Below are positions 1 to 9,190 of a DNA stretch of 64,000 bases, piece after piece (within the stretch, counting starts at the first letter, position 1; every line of letters starts with the position of its first letter). Origin of the DNA: Sphingobium sp. CAP-1 (GTDB taxonomy: Bacteria; Pseudomonadota; Alphaproteobacteria; Sphingomonadales; Sphingomonadaceae); contig NZ_CP046252.1 of the NCBI RefSeq assembly GCF_009720145.1, forward strand, positions 1,240,001-1,304,000, given 5' to 3'. The notes under the pieces were generated by a model that was given only the letters and a program-made list of their open reading frames with translations, was not told where the DNA came from and did not search any database. Both the position numbers and the translations under genes were made by a program.

Positions 1-290
1 TGGGGCCGTTTCAGGGCAAGCCCGCCTGCATCCGCATCCCGGTGGGGCGGGGCGTGTGCGGCGCCGCCGCGGCAACGCGTGAAACCCAGCGTGTCGAGGA
101 TGTTCATGCCTTCCCCGGCCATATCGCCTGCGACGCCGCCAGTGCATCGGAAATCGTCGTACCCCTGCTACAGGACGGCCGCCTGATCGGCGTGCTGGAC
201 CTCGACAGCCCGATAGTCGCCCGGTTCGACTCGACCGATGCACAGGGTCTGGAAGCGCTGGCCGCGCGGATCGTTGCGCGGATCGCCTGA
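1..290 (+). CDS. GAF-domain free methionine-(R)-sulfoxide reductase, 5'-truncated
   Basis: The window opens inside this gene; the last 95 or so codons are present, read in the frame starting at base 3. The protein is a GAF domain of the free methionine-(R)-sulfoxide reductase type, a cytosolic enzyme that reduces free Met-R-SO. Three cysteines match the family's catalytic and resolving positions: one in KPACIRIP, one in GRGVCGAA and one in HIACDAASASE. The GAF core strands ending in LIGVLDLDSP follow. Family members are about 160 residues, so roughly 65 N-terminal residues lie outside the window. The remaining part looks intact and the stop is TGA at 288-290. Confidence 0.85.
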   Translation, partial: GPFQGKPACIRIPVGRGVCGAAAATRETQRVEDVHAFPGHIACDAASASEIVVPLLQDGRLIGVLDLDSPIVARFDSTDAQGLEALAARIVARIA

Positions 291-453
291 TATCTTAACC
301 ATGATCGCCGGATAGCGCCCGCCTTTCCGACCCGTTTCGGGACAGGAATTTGCGGGCGCATCATGGATAGCCGCGGATCACCATGCTAAACGGAGCGTTA
401 GCATTTGGTCCGCGCGCCCGTTTCTGCGCTCGCGACAACAGGGAGCGTTAACC

Positions 454-1518
454 ATGAGGATGTCGAGCCTTCTCCTTCTGGGCGCCAGCGCCGCACTGGC
501 CGGGATGGCGACGCCGGCCCTGGCTGACGGCAATCCCGGCCGGGGATGGACCGGCGGCACGCGGGGCGCGCATATGCCCCGCCCCGGCGGCACCTGGAAC
601 AACGGCGCGCATCGCTGGGGTCCGCGCTATCATGGCCGCTGGTATGCCGGCTGGCGCGCGCCGGGCGGATGGGGCGGCTATCAGCGCCCGATCCGGGGCT
701 ATATCCTGCCCCGCTACTGGATCAGCCCAAGCTATTATATCGCCAATTATGGCGCCTATGGCCTGCCCGTCCCGTCCTCCGGCTATGGCTGGTCGCGCTA
801 TTATGACGATGCGGTGATGACCGACCGCTATGGCCGCGTCTATGACCATCGCAGCGATGTCGACTGGAACCGCTATGAAGGCGGCTATGGCCCGGATGGC
901 AACGATGAGGATGGCTATGACGCGCCGCGCCGCGACAATGGCGTGGGCGGCGCGGCAGTCGGCGCGGTCGTCGGCGGCCTTGCCGGCAACCGTATCGCCG
1001 GGCGCGGCAACCGCACCGCCGGCACGCTGATCGGCGCCAGTGTCGGCGCGGTCGCCGGCATGGCGATCGACAAGGCGGAAGATCGCCCGCGCGACCATGC
1101 GCCACCGCCCCGCCGACCGGGCGCCGGCTATGATTATGGCTATGGCTATGCCGACGACGCCGTGACGACCCGGAATGACTATGACAGCCGCTGGGACGGC
1201 CGCTGGACCGGCACCTGGACCACGGACGACGGACGCAAGGTCAGCGGCACCTATGAAGGCCGGTTCGAGGGCGACGTGCATGGCGCTGGTGTCGATTATG
1301 ACGCGCCGCCCTACGCCGCCGTGCCGCACTGGTCGCAAGGACCGGTGTCGGTGTCGCAGGGGGGCGGCTATATCGCCAACGGCTATTATTATCCGGCGCC
1401 GGTCATGACCACCGTGACCATCCAGCCGGCGGTGACGACAACCACCACCACAACCTATGTCACCGAAAGCTATCGCAAGCCGGTGCGGCGCAAGGTCCGC
1501 TCCTGCCGCTGCAAATAG
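454..1518 (+). CDS. Secreted RcnB-like protein with glycine-zipper segment
   Basis: This 354-residue protein has an N-terminal signal peptide (about residues 1-24, ending ALAD) and should be periplasmic or envelope-associated. A Gly/Trp/Tyr-rich region (about 25-130) resembles RcnB-type periplasmic proteins, including a stretch around RGYILPRYWIS. Residues of about 167-210 form a glycine zipper (GGAAVGAVVGGLAGNRIAG, then a second half), as in 2TM glycine-zipper outer-membrane-associated proteins. The tail is Thr-rich and ends in a basic Arg/Lys/Cys stretch. Start ATG 454 follows AGGGAG with good spacing. It stands alone. The function is unknown; the combined RcnB-like plus glycine-zipper layout is common in sphingomonads, from memory. 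Confidence 0.7.
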   Translation: MRMSSLLLLGASAALAGMATPALADGNPGRGWTGGTRGAHMPRPGGTWNNGAHRWGPRYHGRWYAGWRAPGGWGGYQRPIRGYILPRYWISPSYYIANYGAYGLPVPSSGYGWSRYYDDAVMTDRYGRVYDHRSDVDWNRYEGGYGPDGNDEDGYDAPRRDNGVGGAAVGAVVGGLAGNRIAGRGNRTAGTLIGASVGAVAGMAIDKAEDRPRDHAPPPRRPGAGYDYGYGYADDAVTTRNDYDSRWDGRWTGTWTTDDGRKVSGTYEGRFEGDVHGAGVDYDAPPYAAVPHWSQGPVSVSQGGGYIANGYYYPAPVMTTVTIQPAVTTTTTTTYVTESYRKPVRRKVRSCRCK

Positions 1519-1558
1519 CAGGCAATCAGGCGCTGCAACACGGCGGCCGGCATGTCGC

Positions 1559-1575
1559 GGCGGGAGTCCCCCGCC
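1559..1575. terminator. Weak GC hairpin between convergent genes
   Basis: A six-base-pair stem (GGCGGG with CCCGCC) around a five-base loop lies between two genes that converge here. There is no clear T-run on either side, so a role in termination is only a guess. Confidence 0.25.
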
Positions 1576-1623
1576 CGACATTGCAAAACTGCCGTCCTGG
1601 CCAGGCGCCCGTCAGGCAAACGA

Positions 1624-2442
1624 TCAGCGTCGGAACATCGTCGCCAGTTCGACCGGCAGTGGTGGTTCATCCCGTTGCGGCGCTGCTGATGCGCCCTGAG
1701 TCCGATCGTCCGGCTCGAAGCGCACCCAGCCCTGACGGCCCAGCTTTTCAAGGGGGCGATAGCGGATCTTATATTGCATCCGCTGCGACCCTTCGACCCA
1801 ATAGCCCAGATAGACATAGGGCAGGCCCGCGCTCGACGCGCGGACGATATGGTCCATGATGATATAGTTGCCGAGGCCCGCGCGGTCCGCCAGTTCGGTG
1901 TCGAAGAAGCTATAGATCATCGACAGTCCATCGCCCTGCCGGTCGGTCAGGCAGGCGCCCACCAGCTTGCCCGGACGGCCATCGACGCCCGGTTCGCGAT
2001 ATTCGACAATATAGCTGTCCACCGGAGTCTGCTCGACCATGTCGGCGAAATCCATCTCGTCCATCTCGGTCATGCCGCCACCGGGATGGCGGGCATGGAG
2101 ATAGCGCTGAAGCAGGGCGAACTGTTCTTCGGTCGACCAGGGCTTGCAGGCCGTGACCTGCAAGTCGCTGTTACGGCGGATCAGCTTGCGCTGCGTCGCA
2201 TTGGGCCTGAACTCCTGCGCAACGACCCGCACCGACACACAGGCGGCGCAATCGGCGCAACTGGGCCGATAGGCGACATTCTGACTGCGACGAAAGCCTA
2301 TCCGGCCCAGCGCATCGTTGAGTTCGGCCGCATTGTCACCGTTCAGTTCGGTGAACACCTTCCGCTCGCTCTTGCCGGGCAGATAGGGGCATGGGGACGG
2401 ATTGGTGACGAAGAAACGCGGGAATCGGAATGGGGCGGTCAT
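1624..2442 (-). CDS. bpt: Aspartate/glutamate leucyltransferase (arginyl-tRNA--protein transferase family)
   Basis: The 272-residue product belongs to the ATE/Bpt family, which moves an aminoacyl group (Leu in the bacterial Bpt form) from tRNA to N-terminal Asp or Glu and so feeds the N-degron/ClpS-ClpAP pathway. The N-terminal domain shows the conserved start [14 protein letters not shown] and the cysteine cluster [15 protein letters not shown], near residues 57-72. The C-terminal GNAT-like domain contains SMIYSFFD and [17 protein letters not shown]. Length is normal. It is a single gene, transcribed away from ilvA's 5' side with 114 bases between it and the ilvA stop. Confidence 0.9.
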   Translation of the reverse strand: MTAPFRFPRFFVTNPSPCPYLPGKSERKVFTELNGDNAAELNDALGRIGFRRSQNVAYRPSCADCAACVSVRVVAQEFRPNATQRKLIRRNSDLQVTACKPWSTEEQFALLQRYLHARHPGGGMTEMDEMDFADMVEQTPVDSYIVEYREPGVDGRPGKLVGACLTDRQGDGLSMIYSFFDTELADRAGLGNYIIMDHIVRASSAGLPYVYLGYWVEGSQRMQYKIRYRPLEKLGRQGWVRFEPDDRTQGASAAPQRDEPPLPVELATMFRR

Positions 2443-2556
2443 ATGCCACCTCCCGATTCAGCCATGCGCCTTTTGCGGTCCATCTATCGGCTTATGCCGC
2501 CACGCCGCCCCCCTGAAAAGGGCGTTTACCACGAAAAATTATGGCACTGTCCCAGA

Positions 2557-3804
2557 TCAGGCAACCTCGATCGGCGCCACCTCATAGCCCGCTTCGCCGA
2601 GCGCCGCGATCAGCCTTTGCAGATGGGCGCGGTCACGCGTTTCGCATTCCACGTCGAGGCTCAGCCCCTTGGCCGGCAGGTTGGTAAAGATACGCTGATG
2701 CGCCAGTTCCAGGATGTTGACCGCCTCCTGATCGAAGATGCGGGCGACATGGAACAGCGCGCCGGGACGGTCCTGAAGGATGATGCGCAGGCGCGCCAGA
2801 CGCCCCGACCGGGCAAGGTCGCGCAGCAGCACATTGGCCAGCAGGCGCGTGTCGATATTGCCGCCGGTCAGCACCAGCCCGACATTGCGGCCGGCAAATT
2901 TCTCCCGGTGGGTAAGCAGCGCCGCCAGACCCGCGGCGCCGGCGCCTTCCACCACCGTCTTTTCGATCTGGAGCAACAGGCTGACCGCCTCCTCCAGCCG
3001 CCTTTCCGTCACCAGCAGCACGTCGTCGGCCAGACGCTCGACAAAGCGGCGGGTCAGTTCACCCGGTTGCTTGACCGCAATGCCTTCGGCCAGCGTATCG
3101 CCGTCGCAGGGCAGGTCCGCACCCTTGATGAAGTCATACATGGACGGATAGAGTTCCGCCTGCACCCCGAACAACTGAATGTCGGGCTTCATCGCCCGCG
3201 CCGCCGTCGCCATGCCGGAAAAGAGGCCGCCGCCGCCGATCGGGATGACCAGCGTGTCGATTTCCGGCGCGTCCTCCAGCAATTCCAGCGCGACCGTACC
3301 CTGTCCGGCCATGATGTCCGGTTCATCGAAGGGATGGATGAAGGTAAGCCCCTGCTCCACCTCCAGCTTGCGGGCCTGGGCATAGGCGTCGTCGAACTTC
3401 TCGCCGAACTGCACCACGGTCGCGCCATGACCGCGCGTCTGCGTGATCTTCACGATCGGCGTTGTCGTAGGCATGACGATGGTGACGGGCACGCCCAGCC
3501 GCTTGCCATGATAGGCCAGCCCCTGCGCATGGTTGCCGGCCGACGCGGCGATCACGCCCTTGGCCTTCGACGCATCATCCAGTTGCAACAGGCGGTTGAG
3601 CGCGCCGCGCTCCTTATAGGCGGCGGTGAACTGGAGATTTTCGAATTTCAGATAGACCTTGCAGCCCAGCATATCGGACAGCGTCTGGCTGATCAGCGTC
3701 GGCGTCTTGACGATCGCGCCCGCAATCCGGGTTCGCGCGGCAAGGATGTCATCGACGGTGACGGGCAGCGGCAGGGCGCTTTCGATCTTGGCTAGGCTGG
3801 TCAT
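2557..3804 (-). CDS. ilvA: Threonine ammonia-lyase (threonine dehydratase) with ACT-like domain
   Basis: The 415-residue PLP enzyme deaminates threonine to 2-oxobutanoate, the first step of isoleucine synthesis. The PLP lysine lies in the motif FTAAYKERGALNRL near residue 63. A glycine-rich phosphate-binding loop, IPIGGGGLFSGMA, is near residue 190, and TGGNIDTRLL follows further down. Residues of about 335-415 form a regulatory ACT-like domain, beginning LRIILQDRPGALFHVARIF. The length fits the form with one C-terminal ACT-like domain, so it could serve biosynthesis or catabolism; the gene stands alone, which does not decide between them. It is divergent from the dehydrogenase gene at 3902. 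Confidence 0.9.
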   Translation of the reverse strand: MTSLAKIESALPLPVTVDDILAARTRIAGAIVKTPTLISQTLSDMLGCKVYLKFENLQFTAAYKERGALNRLLQLDDASKAKGVIAASAGNHAQGLAYHGKRLGVPVTIVMPTTTPIVKITQTRGHGATVVQFGEKFDDAYAQARKLEVEQGLTFIHPFDEPDIMAGQGTVALELLEDAPEIDTLVIPIGGGGLFSGMATAARAMKPDIQLFGVQAELYPSMYDFIKGADLPCDGDTLAEGIAVKQPGELTRRFVERLADDVLLVTERRLEEAVSLLLQIEKTVVEGAGAAGLAALLTHREKFAGRNVGLVLTGGNIDTRLLANVLLRDLARSGRLARLRIILQDRPGALFHVARIFDQEAVNILELAHQRIFTNLPAKGLSLDVECETRDRAHLQRLIAALGEAGYEVAPIEVA

Positions 3805-3901
3805 GGAGGCGTCCCGTAAAGCAAAATTGCGGCGGAAGAAACTGGCACTGTCGGAAAACTGGCCCTATGGCGAAGTGAGACGCAGCAAATGTACGAGGCA
3901 T

Positions 3902-4771
3902 ATGGCTAATATCGCGTTTATCGGCCTGGGCGTCATGGGCGGCCCGATCGCAGGACATCTGGCGCAGGCTGGCCACAGCCTGACCGTCTATAACCGTTCG
4001 ATCGGCAAGGCGAAGATCTGGGCGGAAACCTATGGCGGGCAGGTCGCGATCAGCCCGGCCAAGGCGGCCGAGGACGCGGACATCGTCATCAGTTGCGTCG
4101 GCACCGACGATGATCTGTCGCAGGTCACGCTGGGCCGCGACGGCGCGTTCCGCACGATGCAGCCGGGCAGCCTGTTCATCGACCACACCACCGTATCGGC
4201 GCGGATCGCGCGGCAATTGTTCGTGGAAGGGGAAAGCCGGGGCATTCACAGCGTCGACGCGCCGGTATCGGGCGGACAGGCGGGGGCGGAAAACGGCCGG
4301 TTGTCGATCATGTGCGGCGGCAGCGAACCGGCGGTGGTGGCGGCGCAGATCGTGATGCAGGCCTATGCCGCGCGGATCGTCCATGTCGGCACAGCGGGCG
4401 CGGGCCAGACCACCAAGATGGTGAACCAGATCTGCATCGGCGGCCTGCTGCAAAGCCTGTCGGAAGCGCTGCGCTTCGCGCAGGCGGCTGAACTGGATCT
4501 CGACAAGGTGTTCGAAGCGATTTCGGGTGGCGCAGCGCAAAGCTGGCAGATGGACCATCGCTGGAAAACGATGGCACAGGACAGTTTCGACTTCGGCTTC
4601 GCGGTCGACTGGATGCGCAAGGATCTGGGGCTGGCGATCGAGGAAGCGCGGGCCAATGGCGCAACGCTGCCTGTGACCGCGATGGTCGACCAGTTCTACG
4701 CCGATGTGCAGGCGCTGGGCGGCAGCCGGCAGGACACCAGCGCACTGGTGCGCCGGATCACCCGCGCGTGA
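3902..4771 (+). CDS. NAD(P)-dependent beta-hydroxyacid dehydrogenase (3-hydroxyisobutyrate dehydrogenase family)
   Basis: The 289-residue cytosolic protein starts with a Rossmann dinucleotide-binding segment, IAFIGLGVMGGPIAGHLA. The family substrate-binding signature DAPVSGGQAGAENGRL is near residue 120, and the catalytic lysine sits in GAGQTTKMVNQ near residue 170. An open frame extends well upstream, but ATG 3902 is where the conserved Rossmann fold begins, so I use it. The stop overlaps the start of the next gene in the four bases GTGA (4768-4771), which indicates translational coupling with the amidohydrolase. The exact substrate (3-hydroxyisobutyrate, tartronate semialdehyde, glyoxylate or other) cannot be told from sequence. 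Confidence 0.88.
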   Translation: MANIAFIGLGVMGGPIAGHLAQAGHSLTVYNRSIGKAKIWAETYGGQVAISPAKAAEDADIVISCVGTDDDLSQVTLGRDGAFRTMQPGSLFIDHTTVSARIARQLFVEGESRGIHSVDAPVSGGQAGAENGRLSIMCGGSEPAVVAAQIVMQAYAARIVHVGTAGAGQTTKMVNQICIGGLLQSLSEALRFAQAAELDLDKVFEAISGGAAQSWQMDHRWKTMAQDSFDFGFAVDWMRKDLGLAIEEARANGATLPVTAMVDQFYADVQALGGSRQDTSALVRRITRA

Positions 4772-6474
4772 AGGCTGCCCGTCTGACGGCGATCGCCGCG
4801 CTCGTCCTGCCCTTCGCCCCGCCCGCTGATGCATCGGGGGTGATCGATAATGTCAACGGCATCGCGATCGACGCCAATGGCAAATTGGTGCGCTTCGGCG
4901 CGCTGATGGTCGATGATGACGGCAAGGTCGAAAAACTGATCCAGGGCCGCTATCAGGAACCCGAATATAAGCCCAAAAAACCGAAAAAGGGCCAACCCTG
5001 GCCCGAACGGCCCAAGGGGCTGTCGTTCAAGCTGGACGCCGGCGGCAAGACGCTGATCCCCGGCCTGATCGACGCGCACGGCCATGTCATGAGCTATGGC
5101 ATGGCGCTGGTCACGCTCGATCTGTCGGATACAGGATCGCTGGCGCAGGCGCAGGCGAAGATCCGCGCCTATGTGGAGGCCAATCCGGGCCGCAAATGGA
5201 TCATCGGCACCGGCTGGAACCAGGAACAATGGGGGCTGGGCCGCTTCCCCACCGCGGCGGAACTGGATGCGGCCGAAAGCGAAATTCCGGTCTGGCTGGA
5301 ACGGGTCGACGGCCATGCCGGCTGGGCCAACAGCGCGGCCATCCGCGCGGCGGGCGTCACCGCAACGACCAGGGCGCCATCGGGCGGCCGGATCGAAATG
5401 GCGGCTGGCAAGCCGGCCGGCGTGTTCGTCGACAAGGCGATGGACCTGATCGGGAAGGTCGTGCCGCCCCCCGCCCCCAAGGATCGCGACATCGCGCTGG
5501 AAAAGGCGCAGCGCGCGCTGCTGTCCATGGGCATCACCGGCATTGCCGACATGGGCACCAGCATTCAGGACTGGCAGGCGTTCCGCCGCTCGGCCGATCG
5601 CGGCGCGCTGCGCGTGCGGATCATGTCCTACGCCTATGGCCTCGACAATATGGTGCTGATCGGCGGGCCGGAACCGACACCCTGGCTCTATGACGATCAT
5701 CTGCGCATGGGCGGGGTCAAGCTGCTGCTCGACGGCGCGCTGGGATCGCGCGGCGCGTGGCTGCGCGCCGACTATAGCGATGCGCCGGGCCAGCGCGGCC
5801 TGCCCATGATTTCCGACACCCAGCTCCGCAATATCATGAGCCGCGCGGCAATGGACAATTTCCAGGTCGCCGTCCACGCCATCGGGGACGCGGCCAATCA
5901 TGAAGTGCTGAACGCGATCGAAGAACTGAACGACACCTATAAGGGCGACCGGCGCTGGCGCATCGAACATGCGCAGATCATCGATCCGGCCGACCTGCCG
6001 CGCTTCGCGCCGCTCGGCGTCGTCGCGTCGATGCAGCCGGTTCATGAAGCATCGGACTGGCGCATGGCGACCGCGCGCATGGGCGAAGCGCGGCTGAAGG
6101 GCGCCTATGCCTGGAAAACCATGCTCGACAATCGCGTGCCTCTGGCCTTCGGCTCGGACGTGCCGGTGGAAAGCCCCAATCCCTTCGCCGGTATCGCCGT
6201 CGCCATGAGCCGCGAGGATGCAAAGGGCGAACCGGCGGGCGGCTGGATGCCCGAACAGCGCGTGGGTTTCGAGGCGGCGCTGGACGGCTTCACCCGTCAG
6301 GCGGCCTATGCCGGCTTCGCCGAGAAGCAATTCGGCAGCCTGATCCCCGGCCAGCGCGCCGACTTTCTGCTGATCGACCGCGACATATCGACCGCGCGCC
6401 CCGCCGACATCCGCCAAACGCAGGTGCTGGAAAGCTGGATCGGCGGCAAGCGGGTCTATGTAAAGGGGCAATAA
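4768..6474 (+). CDS. Exported metal-dependent amidohydrolase (YtcJ-like, amidohydrolase family 3)
   Basis: The 568-residue protein begins at a GTG codon overlapping the stop of the preceding dehydrogenase. Its first 24 residues look like a Sec signal peptide (AAR, then a hydrophobic run, ending ADASG), so it probably acts in the periplasm. Metal-site motifs are in order: LIDAHGHV near residue 95, DGALGSRGAWL near 325, VHAIGDAANHEV near 370, RIEHAQII near 395 and FGSDVPVESPNP near 465. This is the arrangement of the YtcJ-like branch, whose substrates are mostly unknown. A Lys/Pro-rich insertion (about residues 66-85) lies before the barrel. Coupling to a dehydrogenase suggests a shared catabolic role, as an inference only. 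Confidence 0.85.
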   Translation: MKAARLTAIAALVLPFAPPADASGVIDNVNGIAIDANGKLVRFGALMVDDDGKVEKLIQGRYQEPEYKPKKPKKGQPWPERPKGLSFKLDAGGKTLIPGLIDAHGHVMSYGMALVTLDLSDTGSLAQAQAKIRAYVEANPGRKWIIGTGWNQEQWGLGRFPTAAELDAAESEIPVWLERVDGHAGWANSAAIRAAGVTATTRAPSGGRIEMAAGKPAGVFVDKAMDLIGKVVPPPAPKDRDIALEKAQRALLSMGITGIADMGTSIQDWQAFRRSADRGALRVRIMSYAYGLDNMVLIGGPEPTPWLYDDHLRMGGVKLLLDGALGSRGAWLRADYSDAPGQRGLPMISDTQLRNIMSRAAMDNFQVAVHAIGDAANHEVLNAIEELNDTYKGDRRWRIEHAQIIDPADLPRFAPLGVVASMQPVHEASDWRMATARMGEARLKGAYAWKTMLDNRVPLAFGSDVPVESPNPFAGIAVAMSREDAKGEPAGGWMPEQRVGFEAALDGFTRQAAYAGFAEKQFGSLIPGQRADFLLIDRDISTARPADIRQTQVLESWIGGKRVYVKGQ

Positions 6475-6767
6475 TCAGCAGGAATTACCAACGGATGGAC
6501 GGCACCCGACAGAAACGGCCATTCATTCGTTGACAGTTCATTCTTGCCGGTTTGTTTTTGGTGGTCGACAAGCGGGATTGCTGATGGCATCTTGCCGAAC
6601 GAATAGTCATCGGCAGTATTTCGATACATATTCGAAACATTACCGGGAATAGTGTTTCACAAACGTTTTCCGTTCGGGTTTTAATTGTGGTCGCATCCAT
6701 AATGCACGTCCCCGCCCTTCATCATCATGAATGGCGTTCGATGTTCTGCGCAAGAGGATGACTGATC
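6475..6767. other. AT-richer intergenic region upstream of the RTX gene
   Basis: This 293-base stretch has no convincing gene. It is visibly richer in A and T than its surroundings. It contains a small inverted repeat, TTTCGA at 6619-6624 with TCGAAA at 6632-6637, a possible regulator site for the RTX gene downstream. A ribosome-binding site (AGAGGA) lies just before the start at 6768. No promoter is firmly recognised. Confidence 0.35.
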
Positions 6768-8048
6768 ATGGCGACCATCTACGGCAACAGATTCAGCAAC
6801 CGGCTGGACGGCAGCGACGATGATGACCGCATCCGCGGCCGGGGCGGCAATGACCTGATATTCGGCAATGGCGGCACCGACTTCCTCTATGGGGATGAAG
6901 GCAACGACCATATCATCCTGGGACTGGGGCCATGGATCACCACCATCGACCATAGTTTCGGAAGCCATATTTCTGGCGGAGACGGCCACGATACGGCGAC
7001 CCTCTATCTCCAGAATTACGCCGAAAATATCAGCATCGGCTCGTCCTATACGCGGGTCATCGCCGATAGCGGCGACGGATCGCCGGCCCGGATCGTCACG
7101 ACCATGCAATCGGTCGAGGCGCTGGTCGCCTATCTCGGCAGCGGCGATGATTATGTTCATGCGGCCAGCTATGGCGCGACGGTCAGGGCGGGATCGGGCG
7201 ACGATCGCCTGATCGGCGGCGTCGGCAATGACATTTTTTACGGTCAGGATGGCGACGACATACTGCTGGGCGGTGCGGGCAATGACTCTCTGAACAGCGG
7301 CGCGGGCGTCAACCTGGTCCAGGGCGGCGACGGCAATGACAGTATCTATGCCGAAGGCGGCGACGACCGGCTCTATGGCGACGCCGGCAAGGACGCGATT
7401 CAGGCCGGCGACGGGCAGGACATCATCCATGGCGGCAGCGACAATGACTCCGTCTCGGCCGGCAATGGCGACGACCGCGCCTATGGCGATGACGGCGACG
7501 ATATTATCTATGGCGGTTCCGGCGCGGACATATTGTTCGGCGGCGATGGCAGCGATGCATTGCATGGCGATTTCGACAATGACCGGCTCTATGGCGGCGC
7601 GGGCAATGACATATTGGATGGCTGGACCGGTGCGGACATTCTCTATGGCGGCGATGGCGCGGACTTGCTCGATGGCGGCGGAGAGGTCGACCGCCTCTAT
7701 GGCGGGCTGGGTGCGGATCGGCTGAAGGGCGGCGACGGGCATGACCGCTTCGTCTGGCTCAGCCCGGACGAAGGTGGCGACCGGATATTGGATTTCCAGC
7801 ATAATCAGGATGTTCTGGTGTTCGACGGCGCCGCGTTCGGCGGCATCACCACGGTCGACGCCACCAATTTCGTCAGCAACAGCGCCGGCGTCGCCACGGA
7901 TGCCGACGATCGCTTTCTCTATTCCCTCAATACCCGCGCCCTCTTCTTCGATCCCGACGGCACTGGCGCGGCGGCGAAGATATTGATCGCCCATATCGAT
8001 TTTTACAGCGGCACGCAGTTGCTGGCGAGCGACATCGTCATGAACTGA
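6768..8048 (+). CDS. RTX-type calcium-binding repeat protein, probable type I secretion substrate
   Basis: The 426-residue protein is built almost entirely of glycine/aspartate-rich nonapeptide repeats of the form GGxGxDxxx (for example GGAGNDSLN, GGDGNDSIY, GGAGNDILD), running from about residue 15 to 335. These fold into a calcium-binding beta-roll. A C-terminal domain of about 90 residues ends in a hydrophobic and polar tail (LLASDIVMN) typical of type I secretion signals. There is no N-terminal signal peptide. No catalytic domain is seen, so it may be a structural or surface-layer-like protein. No ABC exporter or HlyD partner gene lies in the window. It converges on the exopolysaccharide glycosyltransferase gene with only seven bases between stops. 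Confidence 0.88.
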   Translation: MATIYGNRFSNRLDGSDDDDRIRGRGGNDLIFGNGGTDFLYGDEGNDHIILGLGPWITTIDHSFGSHISGGDGHDTATLYLQNYAENISIGSSYTRVIADSGDGSPARIVTTMQSVEALVAYLGSGDDYVHAASYGATVRAGSGDDRLIGGVGNDIFYGQDGDDILLGGAGNDSLNSGAGVNLVQGGDGNDSIYAEGGDDRLYGDAGKDAIQAGDGQDIIHGGSDNDSVSAGNGDDRAYGDDGDDIIYGGSGADILFGGDGSDALHGDFDNDRLYGGAGNDILDGWTGADILYGGDGADLLDGGGEVDRLYGGLGADRLKGGDGHDRFVWLSPDEGGDRILDFQHNQDVLVFDGAAFGGITTVDATNFVSNSAGVATDADDRFLYSLNTRALFFDPDGTGAAAKILIAHIDFYSGTQLLASDIVMN

Positions 8049-8055
8049 CGCGGGA

Positions 8056-9186
8056 TCAGCGCGACTTTGCCGGGTTCCAGATGGTGACGGTGCGGCCCGT
8101 CATCGCTCTGGCCACGCCCTGCAAGGTCGCCGCATAGGCGATCAGCACGTCGACCAAAGCGGCGAAGGGGCCGCTTCTTGCCCGTACCCCGATCCAGATC
8201 GTCAGCGCCAGCCCCACCGCCCCGGCGAGATAGAGGACCGGCGAAATACGCATGGCCAACACCCCCGCCGCCACCGCGCCGGTCAGGATGAACAGCCCGC
8301 CGAACCAGCGGACGATCTTGCGCGAACCATATTTGAAGCGGTCGATCGCCGCCATTTCCCGCAATTGCGGGCGCAAATGCCCGTGCGTGTGCCAACTGCG
8401 CGCGGCGATCCGCACCTTGCGCCGATATTCGTCCTTGCGCGCCGTCACCAACCGCTCGCGGGCGATGACATCCTTCGCCTTGACCAGCCGCTTGCCGGCA
8501 AACACCACCGCCATGGACACGGTCAGGTCGTCCAGCACAGTGTCGGGGAAATCGGGATAGAGGCTGCGCCGGATCGAGAAGATGGAGCCGTCCGCCCCCA
8601 GCACATTGCCGGTGCGCGATTCCTCATCCTTCAACCGCTCCTCGATCCGCCAGTAGAGCGACCCGACCGAGGCGGTCGCGCTTTCGTCGGCGCCGATATA
8701 ATGGAGCGATCCCAGCACACCCCCGATGTCAGGGTCGGCATAGCGGGCGAGCAGCCGCGCCACCGCCTCCTCGTCCAGCAGCACATTGGCGTCGGTGAAG
8801 ATCAGCACATCGCCCCGCGCGCGGGCGGCAAGCTGCTTCATGCCATGCGCCTTGCCGCTGCGGCCGGGACCACGGATCAGGGTGACGAGGTCGCCTTGGC
8901 GCTCGATCAGATCGCCGGTGCCGTCGGAGGAGCCATCGTCAAACGCGAGAAATTCCAAACCCGGATAGCGGGCCTTCAGCATCGCCAGATTGGCGAGCTT
9001 TTCCGGCATCGCCTCCGCCTCATTATAGGCGCAGAACAGCAGGGAGGCGCTGGGCGTGGGACCAGCGACCGGCTGCTGCGGCCGCGTCGGCAACGCGCGC
9101 AGGATCAGCGGATAGAAGAGGAAGGGCCAGGCCACCGCCACAAGACAGAGCAGCAGCAGGGCGGCGAGGATCAGGTTGGTCGTCAC
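8056..9186 (-). CDS. Membrane glycosyltransferase, family 2
   Basis: The 376-residue protein has an N-terminal membrane helix (about 4-28), a GT2 catalytic domain and three C-terminal membrane segments (after about residue 290). The GT2 domain opens with LLFCAYNEAEAMPEKLANL, the nucleotide-sugar aspartates lie in FDDGSSDGTGD and TDANVLLDE, and the acceptor-side motif is near VLGADGSIFSIRR. GTG 9186 is chosen as start because it lies four bases after the stop of the upstream sugar transferase gene; a longer frame would run into that gene. It is the last gene of the XrtA exopolysaccharide operon and should add sugars to the lipid-linked repeat unit at the inner membrane. Confidence 0.85.
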   Translation of the reverse strand: MTTNLILAALLLLCLVAVAWPFLFYPLILRALPTRPQQPVAGPTPSASLLFCAYNEAEAMPEKLANLAMLKARYPGLEFLAFDDGSSDGTGDLIERQGDLVTLIRGPGRSGKAHGMKQLAARARGDVLIFTDANVLLDEEAVARLLARYADPDIGGVLGSLHYIGADESATASVGSLYWRIEERLKDEESRTGNVLGADGSIFSIRRSLYPDFPDTVLDDLTVSMAVVFAGKRLVKAKDVIARERLVTARKDEYRRKVRIAARSWHTHGHLRPQLREMAAIDRFKYGSRKIVRWFGGLFILTGAVAAGVLAMRISPVLYLAGAVGLALTIWIGVRARSGPFAALVDVLIAYAATLQGVARAMTGRTVTIWNPAKSR

Positions 9187-9190
9187 GCCC

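Noticed and set aside
448..1581. Long minus-strand open frame of 377 codons
   Set aside because: It lies opposite the glycine-zipper gene, has a His/Ala/Ile-rich composition typical of the antisense of high-GC coding DNA, and no ribosome-binding site or known motif.
1774..3795. Plus-strand open frame of 673 codons
   Set aside because: It runs antisense across both bpt and ilvA, which have clear motifs. Its composition (Arg, His, Gln, Asp-rich) is that of an antisense frame.
6530..6558. Sigma-70 promoter beginning with TTGACA upstream of the RTX gene
   Set aside because: The TTGACA at 6530 has no fitting -10 hexamer at 16-18 bases, and it lies more than 200 bases before the start codon.
6810..7750. 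DNA tandem repeat or CRISPR in the RTX gene
   Set aside because: The periodicity follows codons for the nonapeptide repeats and has many synonymous differences. It is a protein repeat.
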